From: Theocolax elegans
Taxonomy: Eukaryota > Arthropoda > Insecta > Hymenoptera > Cerocephalidae
Direction: 5' to 3'
NCBI GenBank assembly: GCA_026168455.1
Contig: CM047426.1
Location: 75,667,986-75,731,985 of the forward strand
DNA length: 64,000 nucleotides
The notes beneath the pieces are model-generated. The model made no database searches, was not told the origin of the DNA, and worked only from the letters and a program-made list of their open reading frames with translations. Shown one piece after another: positions 22,280-33,317 of the stretch (within the stretch, counting starts at the first letter, position 1; each line of letters starts with the position of its first letter). Made by a program: the position numbers and the translations under genes.

Positions 22280-24135
22280 TTTTTTTTTTTTTTTCCGAAG
22301 AGGTGGAGAAATGCTTAATGCACCATGACTGGAGCCATGCGAGACTCCCCGTGTGTGGGACTCTCCTACCGCAGGATGTCGATAGGCATACCCACTAAAA
22401 CTCCACCTCTTTTCTTACCTTTATTCCCCCGCGGAAACCGCCGCAAGGCATTACTTCGCGGGGGGAGGCACGGCTAGATTAGCCCACTACTGTTGCTATC
22501 GCAACTCTTCTATCCTCGTCTCTTCTGATGAGACCCAGCCTGTCCACTACGGACGTACAGAGGGTCACTACCGCGTTCCATCCCTCCTGGGAGCCAAGCA
22601 GGCACGCCCCGATGCCCTCAGGGGTGAGGGGACCGCTCCAAGTGATTTGAAACTGGTCCCGTTCCTCCCTGAAACGAGGACACCGTAGGAGGAGGTATTC
22701 CACGTCTTCGTTTACCCCTGGACAAGCCGGGCACTCTGCGCTGCCGTAGACCCCTATACGAAATAGGTAGCTACGGAAGCATCCGTGCCCGGTCAACACC
22801 TGGATAAGCTGGAAACTGACGAAGCCGTGTTTCCTGCTCGCCTACTCCTGGATCCGCGGGATGATGCGGTAGGTCCAGCGGCCGTCCCTGGCTGAGTCCC
22901 ATCTCCGCTGCCACTCCTCTACGGTCCGCAATGACCATCGGTTATGGCAGCGATTCTCTTCTACGCGTCGCCCACCCTTACGGTGTCTTTCAGCTCTCTC
23001 GGCTGCCAGGAGGTCGAAGGGGGCGGTCCCCGCGATCACCGAGAGCGCAATGTCAGATACGGTTCGGTACGCCCGGGCCACCCTTAGCGCAGCTATCCTG
23101 CAGGCTCTCTGACACGGAGCACCAAAGCTCTTGTGCCTGTTCAGGACATCAGCCCAGATAGGAGCTCCGTATAAAATTACGGAGCTCACCACCGAGGCAA
23201 GGAGAGACCTTCGCGGTTGCTGGGGTCCCCCGATGTTGGGCATGATGCCCGCCAGCGCACGGGCCACCTTTGCTGCCTTTGAGCCTGCGTTCGCGAGATG
23301 GTGTTTGAACGACAGCCGCGCGTCTAGTGTGACCCCTAAATACTTCAACGTTTTCACCGACCGTATCCGTTCTTTATCTACCGTGAAGGTGGCGGTCCTC
23401 TCCTTTTTTGTGCGAGAGATGAGCACCGCGTCCGTTTTTTCCGCCGCCAGACTAAGTCCGTGGTCTCTCAACCAAGTGGCGACCACTTCTATAGAGACGT
23501 CTCCGAGATATTCGATCTCTTCGACACTCTTTGTGACCACCACTAGCGCCACGTCGTCCGCGAAAGCCACCATCGAGACACCCTCCGGAAGTTGCTGCCT
23601 AAGCAAGCCGTCATAGACAACGTTCCAGAGTAGGGGCCCAATGACCGAACCCTGCGGCACGCCTCCCGTGATGTTGTGGGGGTGCACACCGTCGTCGGTG
23701 TCGTAGAGCAGAGTACGGTCAGTCAGGTAACTCGAGGTGACCTCCCTGAGATAGAGTGGCATTTGGAAGTGCTGCAGGGACAGCATGATGTCATCCCATC
23801 TGGCAGAGTTGAAGGCATTCCGGATGTCCAAGGTGATGATGGCACACATCCGCCTTGCACTCCGACCAGCATTGATGGCGTTTGTGGCTATGCCAACAAC
23901 TCTGCCTACAGCATCGATGGTCGATCGACCCTTTCGGAAGTCGAACTGGTTGTCGGAGAGGTCTCCGGCCTGACCGATGGCCTCTGCAAGCCTGGCGCAG
24001 ATCACCCGCTCCAGGAGCTTCCCGACTATATCCAGTAGACAGAGCGGGCGGTAAGATGATGGCTCCTCCGGGGGTTTGTTTCCCTTTGGTAGGAGTACCA
24101 GCCTCTGCGTCTTCCACTGGGCCGGGAAGCAACCT
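22280..24135 (-). mobile_element. R1-clade (Waldo/Mino-like) non-LTR retrotransposon, 5-prime truncated
   Basis: Minus-strand element ending in a poly-A (T15 at 22280-22294). On both sides lie TG-rich repeats: GTGTGTGGGTGTGTGTG before and GGGTGTGTGTATGTGTG after, so on the element strand it sits in (ACAC/ACAT)n. Waldo and Mino families of the R1 clade are known to insert in ACAY or AC repeats. The 5-prime truncation at about 24135 removes ORF1 and the endonuclease. Confidence 0.8.
22479..24134 (-). pseudogene. ORF2 reverse transcriptase fragment, R1 clade
   Basis: Open from the truncation point at 24134 to 22842. RT motifs in order: YRPLCLLDIVGKLLER, FDFRKGRSTIDAV, ITLDIRNAFNSARW (catalytic Asp), GGVPQGSVIGPLLW, FADDVALVV (catalytic Asp-Asp pair), KTDAVLIS, LKYLGVTLD. 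A conserved C-terminal block WSLRTVEEWQRRWDSA follows. A frameshift between 22842 and 22799 separates the C-terminal part (22799-22479): LTGHGCFRSYLFRIG and the zinc motif CPACPGVNEDVEYLLLRC, where the usual His is Tyr. All RT catalytic Asp are present. The protein would copy its RNA into nicked target DNA; this copy cannot because ORF1 and endonuclease are absent. Confidence 0.85.
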
Positions 24136-24164
24136 TGGGTGTGTGTATGTGTGTGTATGTGTTA

Positions 24165-24640
24165 TGCCCTAAAATACATGAAAATTAGTGATTTTATCAT
24201 GTTTATGAGGGATAACTTACAACAGCGGTCTTGGCCAATAAGCTAACCACCGCCATTCGCAAGCTCTCGAAAAATGTGATCTTTTAAACGGTGTTAAATC
24301 GAAATCGATTGTGGCGTGGTCGTCTTTTTGATATTCAATATTTCTGGGCGTTCTATCTCTTCGAGATTTTAAAATTAACAATTATAACCCAGGTAGATAA
24401 GTTCTAACGATTATTTTGAACAAAAATTGTTTATTATGTTTTTTCAAAAAAATCAATAGATTTTGAGATAAAAGGCTTTAAATATAGTGATTTTTCTAAA
24501 AAATTGAAAAATTTCCATTTATCATGGTGGAATAACTCTTAGGCAAATTATTTTTAACACCTAAAATTTTTTTTCTATCTTCTGGAAGATATTTCCAGCC
24601 TGTTCTCAAATTTTGGATCGATTTAAAATTTAAAATCCAT
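24165..24640 (+). repeat. Repeat block X, copy 1
   Basis: ATGCCCTAAAATACATGA, then ACAGCGGTCTTGGCCAATAA, then GATAAGTTCTAACGATTA, then CTTCTGGAAGATATTTCC. The same block occurs at 25200-25720, 50290-50700 (inverted) and 51040-51500. About 460 bp, no ORF. Confidence 0.8.
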
Positions 24641-24703
24641 TCACAATAATATTTTTCCTCTAATCGCGCTAACGTATCATATATACCATAGTGCGTAAAA
24701 GAT

Positions 24704-25155
24704 TTTACAGCCTTATAACCCGTGTGGCGAGTTTTACGTATCGGAGAAATTAATAGAAATAAATGGAAAATAATATAGATAATTTAAATGAAGAGAAAGA
24801 GAAGAAGTGTTGGCCCGGGCGCGCGCGATCAACGACACATCGAGTTTCGGCAATTCGACACCGCGGGTATTAGATGCACTGCACTTAATCGCAGCTTGTG
24901 TTTACTTTCGTATATATTCCTTCTGCTGGAGTTTGTGTACTACGCGTTTCGAAGACGTTGGTCTCGATTTTCAAGTGGACGGTCGACGATATGGAGAATT
25001 TGTATACATCTTACTAGGATGTGTAGCGTTTCTATACATCCTAGTAATCGATATAATCACGCGCATACAGTTGGCCACGAATTTGGTTGCATTAGATGTA
25101 TTTACGAATTTAGCGTGCTCCGCGCGTAAGACTCGCCGTACGGGTTAGTAGGCTG

Positions 25156-25159
<4 letters not shown>
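24704..25159. mobile_element. Small TIR element (456 bp) carrying an ORF
   Basis: Left end TTTACAGCCTTATAACCCGT continues GTGGCGAGTTTTACG; the right end, read inverted, is TTTACAGCCTACTAACCCGT then ACGGCGAGTCTTACG. About 35 bp with four mismatches. It is inserted between repeat block X copies 1 and 2. The interior is GC-richer than all neighbours and contains the ORF below. No transposase, so non-autonomous; the superfamily is unclear. Confidence 0.65.
24807..25148 (+). CDS. Two-TM protein ORF inside the TIR element, unknown
   Basis: 113 codons, MLARARAINDTSSFG..., with two hydrophobic segments: about residues 20-42 (RVLDALHLIAACVYFRIYSF) and 62-85 (GEFVYILLGCVAFLYILVID), separated by a polar loop (RFEDVGLDFQVDGRRYG) and followed by IQLATNLVALDVFTN. 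The last 10 residues and the stop fall in the right TIR, so the C-terminus is not native. Looks like one or two exons of a host membrane protein (a MARVEL-type 4-TM protein is one guess) captured by the element. An overlapping frame starting at 24788 is also open; codon and hydropathy pattern favour this one. Confidence 0.4.
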   Translation: MLARARAINDTSSFGNSTPRVLDALHLIAACVYFRIYSFCWSLCTTRFEDVGLDFQVDGRRYGEFVYILLGCVAFLYILVIDIITRIQLATNLVALDVFTNLACSARKTRRTG

Positions 25160-25190
<31 letters not shown>

Positions 25191-25199
25191 CATCGCTGG

Positions 25200-25720
25200 T
25201 GTAAGTTATGTCCTAAAATACGTGAAAATTAGTGATTTTATGAGGTTTATGAGGCATAACTTACACCAGCGGTCTTGGCCAATAATCTAACCCAAGCCAT
25301 TCGAAAGCTCGCGAAAAATGTGAACTTTTGAGAGGTGTTAGATTAAAGTCGATCGTGGCGTGGTCGCCTTTTTTTGATATTCAATATGTCCGGGGGTTCT
25401 ATCTCTTCGAGATTTTAAAATTAAGAATTGTAACCAGGGTAGATAAGTTCTAAAGATTAATTTAAACAAAAATTGTTTATTATGTTTTTTCAAAAAAATC
25501 AATAGATTTTGAGATAAAAGGCTTTAAATATAGAAATTTTTCTAAAAAATTGAATAATTTCCACATTTCATGGTTGAATAACTCTTATGCAATTTATTTT
25601 TAAAACCTAAATTTTTTCTGTATGTTCTGGAAGATGTTTCCAGCCTGTTCTCAAATTTTGGAGCGATTTAAAATTTTCATCGTACCACTTGACGTGAAAT
25701 AGCCCATATATATGTATATA
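25200..25720 (+). repeat. Repeat block X, copy 2
   Basis: Direct copy of 24165-24640 extending further right to TCGTACCACTTGACGTGAAA. Equivalent right end at 51460-51500. Confidence 0.8.
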
Positions 25721-25880
25721 AATGTAGGTATGTATGTGGGCGTGTGTGTGTGGGTGCGTACGTGCGTGCGTGTGCGTGCGTGCGTGCGTGCGTGTATGTG
25801 TATGTAAAGGGTCGCACAGTATTATATGAAATTGCTCATGATTACATGACTACAACTGCAATCGATGTAATGCACTGCGT
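25721..25880. repeat. (TATG)n / (TGCG)n microsatellite
   Basis: TATGTATGTGGGCGTGTGTG followed by CGTGCGTGCGTGTGCGTGCG. Same type as 51500-51570. Confidence 0.9.
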
Positions 25881-25907
25881 ATATATATAAATATTGTAAC
25901 AAAAATT

Positions 25908-26729
25908 ATGTCATTATGGTTTAGTTCGGAATATAGTACTTCACAATTTTCATTGCGGGCGTTTCTACCAGATATCAATAAAATTTTAATTTCAATCCGG
26001 CCTATAGAGCGTACAGTTCCAATGCCGCGATCACTTGATGATTTTGATCATTGGAAAGCATCGGAGCTTAAAGCCTTTCTTCTTATCTATAGTTTAAGTA
26101 TATTACAAAATTTTATGTGTAAGAATTACTTTGAAAAACACCATATTTTCTTAGTATGCGCTATTACAATATTAAATATGCCAAGCATTTCTAATGAAAT
26201 GATCAACAATGGATCGAACGCATTAGTTGAGTATGTAAAAAGATTTGAAATACTGTATGGTTTAAGACATATGACCTGAAATGTGCATTTGTTGCTACAT
26301 TTATCAGAAAATGTAAAACGTTTCGGACCACTATGGATAACCTCGTGTTTTCCCTTAGAAAATTTAAATGAATTATTAAAAAATTTGTACATGGGTCAAA
26401 AAATCCTGAACTTCAAATATACTCCTCTTTATCAATTTTTTTTAAATTTGAGTGTACTAAAAAATGAATTTAAGAATAAAGAAGGCGATGCATATTTATT
26501 TTGTTGTAAAATAGAAAACCGCAGCAGGTACCGGCGAAAATTGTATAGATTGTATGAAAATATTTATTCCGCAGGGGCTTGGAAAACTAAACATTGTAAT
26601 GAATTATATAAATTGTTAAAAACCGATAAAGAAATATCGAAATTTCATTTTTTTGACACATTATTAAAAAACACTATTATATATGATACAGTCGATTGCA
26701 GCAAAGGCAAAAAAACTAATTCCTCTTGA
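25908..26729 (+). pseudogene. C-terminal (DUF4218-like) part of a CACTA/EnSpm-type transposase
   Basis: IRPIERTVPMPRSLDDFDHW, then ELKAFLLIYSLSIL, then YVKRFEILYGLRHMT, stop TGA at 26277, then NVHLLLHLSENVKRFGPLWI, CFPLENLNELLKNLYMG. The order (RSLDD.DHWKA, LL.YSL, HLLLHL..V...GPLW..S.F.LE..N..L) is that of the DUF4218 region downstream of the catalytic domain in animal EnSpm-like proteins. The TGA is a single substitution in an otherwise continuous frame. The catalytic DDE region is absent, and the start at 25908 is only the first Met. Downstream to 26729 the frame is open but less conserved. Family call from pattern memory. Confidence 0.5.
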
Positions 26730-27641
26730 ATAAAATATTTAATTTATAACACTTTTGAAGTGGGTTGTATAAAATATTTTGTGAAATGTTGCACTATCAA
26801 CTGTATCTGCATAAAATCGTTGTAATGATAATTCCAATGTTTATGCTTTAATTTCCAAGTATAATAGTGTATTAGCTTTCAATGATAATACCAGAAAATA
26901 TATTGTACTGAACATGTATTTATGTAAGACGATTTTACCTAACACATTAATTGTTTTAGATGTTAGAAATATAATTTCAATTTGCTTTACATTTTCTATA
27001 AACCACTTACTTTTTTAAGTTGAACCCGTTAATTTAATAGAGTTAGAATAATAGTTTATATATTCTATAAAATCATACATGTAACTTAAAATAATTTATG
27101 TAAATAATAAAAGCATGTGTTTATTAAAATGGCTTTGGTATATTAATTGTCTTAAATTATTAATATATAATTCAAATGTTAATAAATGCTATTTTCGGCG
27201 TCTTAAAAGGCCTGAAAAAATTGATTCTGCAGTTGTATAAGCCACGTAATTTTAAATTTGCAAACAAAAAATATATTAAAAACGTCTTAGAAAGATCTTT
27301 CTAAGATACTTTTAACTGCATGTCAAAAAAAAAAGTTTTAAAAAGATCTTAGAAAGATCTTGCAAGCATTTAAAAATAAATCTTATATTGTGCTTAATAC
27401 ATCTTACAGCTTACTTCTTTGAAGTATCTTACAAAAGTACGAATTTGTTTCCTGTTTAAGAATTTTCTTAAAAAAATCTTACAAAGATCTCATTTATTTT
27501 TACGCGGGGTTTAATTTGCATGAAAGATGTTTAAATTTTTTTTGTACGCGTTACTTCTTTTAACAATTATTAAAATGGGAAACTAAATTTCCTGAGGGTT
27601 TTTTTTACTTTTTTTAATTTTTGTAGTCAATTATCTAACAA
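26730..27641. other. Unassigned AT-rich interval
   Basis: No ORF. Several AAGATCTTTCTAAGA-type short inverted repeats (27285-27370) occur in a locally repetitive stretch of CTTAGAAAGATCTT motifs. Confidence 0.5.
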
Positions 27642-28316
27642 GGAGACCCTCATATGTTTGGGAAACGGATCGTGCCCAGCTTGTAGTATATGTTTTCTAA
27701 TATAAAAATATGAAAAAAGCCAGAGCCGCAGACTCTAACAATCGTTTTTTCAAAAGTTATACGCTGTTAAGGCAAAATTTCCAAAGAAAAGAGACTTCAC
27801 TTTAAACGCTTATAACTTCTGACCTATCAAATATTGACATTCAAACCATAGTTTACTGAAAAGCTGAGATAAAATAGATACATTTTAAAAAAAAGTACGT
27901 TCAAATCCGTTAAAATGGAGCAGAGTTATAGCCAAATTAAGAATTTAAAAAAATTTAGCTTAAAAAAATCAATAAAATTTGTACTGCTCAATTTTTGTTT
28001 AAAATTGCTTCTAATTCTTAATTTGGTTATAACTCTGCTCCATTTTAATGCATTTGAGCGTACTTTTTTTTAAAATCTATCTATTTTATCTCAGCTTTTC
28101 AGTAAACTTTGGTTTGAATGTCAATATTTGATAGGTCAGAAGTTATAAGCGTTTAAAGGAAAGTCTCTTTTTTTTGGAAATTTTGCTTTAACAGGGTATA
28201 ACTTTTGAAAAACCGATTGTTAGAGTGCGGCTCTGGCTTTTTTCATATTTTTATATTAGAAAACATATACTACAAGCTGGGCACGATCCGTTTCCCAAAC
28301 ATATGAGGGTCTCCTT
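27642..28316. mobile_element. Palindromic (foldback/MITE-like) element
   Basis: Arms of about 315 bp (27642-27955 and 28013-28316) are near-perfect inverted copies, starting CAAGGAGACCCTCATATG and ending with its complement. The loop is about 57 bp (27956-28012). No ORF. Target duplication not clear. It lies where the third exon of the MULE at 28629-29646 would be expected. Confidence 0.8.
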
Positions 28317-28628
28317 GTAAGTAAGATAAACGAAATGCCATTTTACCTATTTTTAATTGCAACATTGAATAAAATTAATAAATATCATTGCATTATTTAG
28401 AAAAGATTTGCCAGCTAATAAAATGGTATATAATAAAATGCTCTTCATAATAAGTTCGAATATTCTTTCATTGTATCAAAAACTTAAAGTGCTCGTGTAA
28501 AAAATTAAATAAACTTATTTTTCTTACGAAATGTTGAAACAATAGCCAAATTCCACTATAAATTTAAATGTTGTATAGAATATTTTGTATTTTGCATAAA
28601 ACTTTAATCTAATTTAGTTTTGTTTTAC
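28317..28628. other. Unassigned AT-rich interval
   Basis: Minus strand begins an intron (GTAAAAC) downstream of the MULE exon; no further exon recognised. Confidence 0.4.
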
Positions 28629-29646
28629 CTGGCAATAATGAAAGTTATAGCCGCAAATGACGATATCATTAAAGCTCTCATTCGCTGATTTAATTAGCGA
28701 TTTTTTAAAATCGCAGTGCATACGCAGTGGACGAAAAAATGGCAATTTTTCTTCAACAAATTTCCATATTGATTTGTATGAACCATTTGTACGCCTCGAC
28801 ATCAGTACCCACATACATGGCACTACCTAATGTTAATAATTTGAAGAATTTGCTTACCTCATTGTCAAATCTTAATAAAAATGAATGCAAATGTGGTAAA
28901 TTTCACATATTTCCTGAAAAAATATCTGTTTTAATGTGTAAAATATTAAACGAAGTTATAATTATTAATTTGACGAAATTTTAACGAGATCACCTGGGGA
29001 TAGTTATCTATCTCAAAAAAAATTTTTCATCTAAATCGATTAATAATTTTCGCAGAAGTTATGTTGAATTTAGAACATTCTCATTTTTTGAATTCGGTTA
29101 AAAATGAGATTAAAAAAGAGAAAATACGTTCTATTTATTTAAAAAATTGTGTACACGATTTTTAAAAAAAACTATTTCGTTTCTATAATTATAAATAAAT
29201 TCGGTTTTTATTAAGAAGGGGCGATATTTTACAGTTAATATTTTATAAAGTAACAACTCACTGGTAATATTTTTTTGCCAGAATCGTAACAAGTTGAGCG
29301 ACCCCTTTAATTTTTGGTCGTATTTTAAATGTGCCATATACGAAAATATCGTTGTTGCAATCGACCACTTCAATAAGAATTTGATTATATATAAGTAAAT
29401 GGTCACTACCAGACGAAGAATTTAATAATTCATAACTGAGAGTTATTTCTTTTGATCCACAATTAATTTTTAGGAGAGATAGGAATTTCTGTATATGTTC
29501 ACCAAATTCCTTGATGGATCTATATTTGTAATTGACATCTACGTTATTATTCGCCCTTTTAGCCCGCAAGATTGTTTGCTTCATGGATTCAAATACGACA
29601 CTCGTAGCAATGTCAGAATTCCTTGTAATAAAGAATTTATTCTTTT
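28629..29646 (-). pseudogene. MULE-type transposase, two exons
   Basis: Exon a (about 29646-29262): ITRNSDIATSVVFESMKQT, then SGSDHLLIYNQILIEVVDCN, IFVYGTFKIRPKIKGVAQL; ends CCA/GTGAGT. Exon b (28826-28629) begins after TTAACATTAG and, in phase, reads QVVPCMWVLMSRRTNGSYKS, then RPLRMHCDFKKSLIKSA, then ICGYNFHYCQ, ending CAG/GTAAAA. This is the MULE transposase domain: DGTFK, LMS..T...Y, DFE, GC.FH..Q. The first catalytic Asp is Tyr here (VYGTFK), so the enzyme is dead; the second Asp (CDF) is kept. N-terminal FLYWCH/SWIM-type parts and the C-terminal exon are not seen. Confidence 0.7.
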
Positions 29647-30440
29647 TATTATATAAAAAACTACAATTTTGTTTTTATGACGGCTATAAAAAAAACAAGT
29701 CAATATTAAGTTAAGTTGTGAAAATTTTTTCATAAGATACTTTGGGAAATAGTGGTTGAAAATATCTTGCATGTAGTTATTTACATTTATTACAATATAT
29801 AAACAAAATTGATATACAAATCAAATATAAACAAATAAATCTTGTCTTAGGACCTGGAAATTAAATAATATACTTGGAATCATGCAAAATATGTTGTGCG
29901 TCTTTTATCCTTATAAACGTAATGTATGTATGTGTAAGTACTTGTAGGAAGTTTTAATTTTGTCATCTCTAAGACTTGAAAACTGTGATTGAGTTACTTT
30001 AATGTTTTTGTTCTGTTTTAGAGTTTTTACTCCACATAAAATACTATAGATTTAAATCCAATCAACCGAAATACTTATATTTTAATAGATTGTTATAACT
30101 TTATTGTATATATTGTAATTTGATATGCATTAAAACTACTTTATTTACAGTAATAACTGGATCTAACCTTTGATTGTGGGTTAACAATTTTAGACAACAT
30201 AATTTAAATGCAACATGTTTAATCATATTATATTGAGTATTACCTTAAACGACCTTTCACTGGTTTTTGTCCCGTATTCTTATAATTATAGTTAAAACCA
30301 TCGTGGTGATATCCCCTCAGCTTTCTTGGATCAGACGCTTTTTCATCGCTCTCCATGATCAACCGTTGACTGTCTATATATAGCTACATTTATTACGTTC
30401 AAGCGCTAATGTAAATAGTTGAATAAATTTACATATATTC
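29647..30440. other. Unassigned AT-rich interval
   Basis: May hold the degraded N-terminal exon region of the MULE; nothing else recognised. Ends in (ACAT/ACAC)n at 30425-30460. Confidence 0.4.
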
Positions 30441-30606
30441 ACATACATACACACACACCCTTTTGGCGATAGAGAGAGCTGATACGTACAGAAAAGGTCG
30501 GTGTACCTTAGAAAATAGCAGCGAAGCAGCACGTGGTTATAGCAGTCGGTGGTCAAACAGGACCATTAAACTGTGGCAGCAGAGATGGGATTCGGCAAGC
30601 AAAGGT
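30441..30606 (+). mobile_element. R1-clade ORF2 fragment next to (ACAY)n
   Basis: Begins directly after CACATACATACACACACACC. The frame reads AIERADTYRKGR, then SRWSNRTIKLWQQRWDSASK, matching AERAERHRKG...RWSLRTVEEWQRRWDSAR of the element at 22280-24135. It ends abruptly at about 30606 against the BEL element. Confidence 0.65.
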
Positions 30607-30611
30607 CGGGG

Positions 30612-32016
30612 GTTTTCTTTAGTGGGTACGTGTCTCCAAACGGCTGAGGGCAGTTCGGTCTGGATAAAGGATACACGATTCGCGATAAATGTTTTTCAAT
30701 GACAAGGATGTTTGCGCAACCATGTCAAAACGATTTGCCTGTCGGCCCACGTATAAATCGGTAAGTTTTTAATGAAGTCTAGTTTCCGTAAGTGAGATAT
30801 AAGTTTCACAAGTAAGTCGGCTCCACATAATTCTAAATTAGGAATGCTTACGGTTTTTACTGGAGCTACTTTGGTTTTTGCAGCTATTAACGATACTTGG
30901 ACGCCTCCATCAGTATCTTCATTTTGTAAGTAAACGACAGCGGAGTAAGCACGCGACGAGGCATCTGAAAACCCATGTATTTAACCAGATGGGTTCAATG
31001 AGGTACCTAGCCAGCGACCGATCGTGATTTGAGGAATGTTTTCTAATGAGTGGCAATAATCGACCCAACGTGCGCGAATTTCGGAAGGAAGCGGCGCATC
31101 CCAATCGCATTTATGAATCCATAAGTCTTGCAGAAGTACTTCGGCAACGACGGTAATGGGTGGGAGCCATCCTAAGGGGTCAAAAAGTCGCGCGACATAC
31201 GATAATACCGCACGTTTAGTGGTTGCTCGCATAGCGGCTTCGATATTAAAGGGACGAAACCCGAATTCATCCGCTGTAGGATGCCATCGGACACCGAGAG
31301 TCTTAACAGAGTCACTGCTCTGAATTTCCTTCGGCTGTTCCGTTCGTGCGTGTTTTGTCATAAAGCTCGAGTGATTCGCGGCTCATTTATCGAGTTCGAA
31401 ACCGCCGAAGGCTAACAACTGAATCAGCTAATCGCGTTTTTTTGGCGGTATTTAATTTATCATCGCCGCAAAAAAAATAATCTATATACGCATTATTTAC
31501 TAGACAGCTCGCACCTATCTGAAGACGGTTTTGTTCATCTTCAGATAATTGAGCAAGCGTTCGGATCGCGAGGTACGGCGCGCATTAGATTCCGTAAGTG
31601 ACGGTCGCGAGTCTGTACTCTATCGGTGGATCATCTTGATAAGGCGCCCATAAAAATTGCTGAAAATCTTGGTCATTTGGATGTACACGAATTTGTCGAA
31701 ACATCTTTACGATATCCGCGGTAAATACGTATCAATATCTTCGCCAATTTATTAAGATTAAAGAAAGGTCGCGCTGCAGCGCGGGTCCGGAAAGTAGAAG
31801 CCCGTTCAATGTTTCTTTAGTGTAGGAACGACGGGATGCATCAAACACTACTCGTAATTTCCATTGCGACGGTGACTCCTGTACGACAGCATGGTGCGGT
31901 AAATACCTAGCACTAGGATTATTTAGCTCCGAGGGGGAAACGCATGTCATATGGCCCAAGTGCTCATATGACATCATAAACTCACGATAAGCAGATGCAA
32001 GGCGCGGGTCTCGCAA
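30612..32016 (-). pseudogene. BEL/Pao reverse transcriptase and RNase H region, inactive
   Basis: Frames in order: 32016-31732 (YLPHHAVVQ, WKLRVVFDASRRS), then ADIVKMFRQIRVHPND (first RT Asp), a stop TAA in the G-x-CAPYLA motif near 31590, and YIDYFFCGDD near 31480, where the second Asp of the catalytic YVDD is replaced by Tyr. 31361-30981 holds the connection block (KTLGVRWHP, LFDPLGWLPPITV). 30980-30612 reads SRAYSAVVYLQN, VSIPNLELCGADLL, VRKTW-type RNase H and AVWRHVPTKENP. At least four frame changes. The integrase is missing. Confidence 0.8.
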
Positions 32017-32226
32017 AAACTGCCTTTATAAATTCTCTAATGATTTTAATGCTAATGGTCGAGTTTCAAAAGCTATTCTCGGTGGCTCAGATTTCAATGG
32101 CAACCGTACGGTATATCGTCCATCCGATCCGCGCCTATGTGTCTCGCAAAATAGTTTTTTGCGCAGCTCGTCATCGGGGTGTAGCTTTCTACTCGCAGAG
32201 GTTACTTCTTCGAGTTCCCAAAACCG

Positions 32227-33003
32227 TTATAACCCGTTCTTAAGGTCGTCGTTCGAAGTACAATGTAAGATTTTAACTCGTCTAGATTCCGCCCGCCTTG
32301 ACTCGGCCCAATCAGTTGTTCCAGAAATAACCCAACCGAGGCCGGTGTTTTGCGCGGTCAATTGATTAGACGGAAAACGTTTTAAGCCGGATTGCACTCC
32401 TAGTATAACATCGATCGATTTGGGAATATAAAAATGTGGATCAGCTAACGTAAGTTTACCAAATTCAGCGAGATTTATTCTCTTAACGGGACGCGATGGT
32501 AGTTGTGAAGTAAGTTTGGATAAAATAAAAGCGTCGGTATTAACTTGATAATTTGGATTCGCGATGGATCTTATTATTAACTGAGCTTTCGCGCGCGCTA
32601 TACCCGTTGTCGCGGCTCCCTGTCCCGACAAGGACACTTGAACTGGATGTTTTGGTAACTCTAACAACTGAGCAATAGATTCCGTCACGGAAGAAGCTTC
32701 GGATCCTTGATCAAGTAAGACACGAACTCGCGTTTCGACTTCACGGGGGCTTACGAGTGTGACTTGCGCAGTAGGAAGTGCAACAGTGCGTTTAGGAACA
32801 ACTAAATTTGCCGTTAGCGTGGTTATGGTATCTGCTGATTGACTCGGTTGTGGCCTTTTATTATTTGAAGAGGCTGATAATTGTTTTGAACGGTGCAATA
32901 AAGTGTGATGTTTTTCGCGACACTGGAAGCAACGGACTTTAGAGGGGCACTCCTGTAACCGATGATTACCGAAACAGTTAAAACACAATTTTAATCTCCG
33001 CAC
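32227..33003 (-). pseudogene. BEL/Pao zinc knuckle and aspartic protease region
   Basis: Two CCHC-type knuckles (LCFNCFGNHRLQECP and VRCFQCREKHHTLLH) followed by a linker and the protease RVLLDQGSEASSVTE, where DQGS is the Asp active site. ADPHFYIPKSIDVILGV is typical of BEL proteases. The reading frame stays open to 32227, where a CGGGCG/CGAGCC-like duplication (ESRRAESRR) is visible. The knuckles package RNA; the protease matures the polyprotein. Confidence 0.8.
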
Positions 33004-33317
33004 TTCCAGGTTTTGGCTCTCGTGATTCTTTTCTCGTAATTTAATACAACTATATATTGAATGAGCGTCAGAGTAATAAGCGCATTTGCGATTTGCGTTA
33101 TCCCGATGTTGCGTGAAAAACTCTTTTTACTTTCGCTAAAGGCTTAAGAGCAGGTATAGTTCATTGTTCACTCCTAACTTCAGCAGCGATTACATTAAGA
33201 GCACGTGCTCTTTTTTCTAAGAATTTGGACAGATCAGAAAATTTGGGAAATTGAGAGAGTGAATCCGAATCCGTACCATCGACATCATTATCATCAATAA
33301 TTTGTTGATCAAGCGCT

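Noticed and set aside
22095..22328. ORF of Tyr/Ile-rich peptide
   Set aside because: Pure translation of (AT)n and (TG)n microsatellites.
22931..24172. Several plus-strand ORFs of 60-160 codons
   Set aside because: Antisense shadows of the R1-clade reverse transcriptase; GC-rich coding sequence opens the opposite frames.
20513..25720. Full autonomous Helitron
   Set aside because: No Rep or helicase coding sequence anywhere in the window; only Helitron-like 3-prime ends.
30606..30702. Extension of the R1-like plus-strand ORF to 30702
   Set aside because: After about 30606 the sequence is the antisense of the BEL RNase H region, so the ORF is chimeric by chance.
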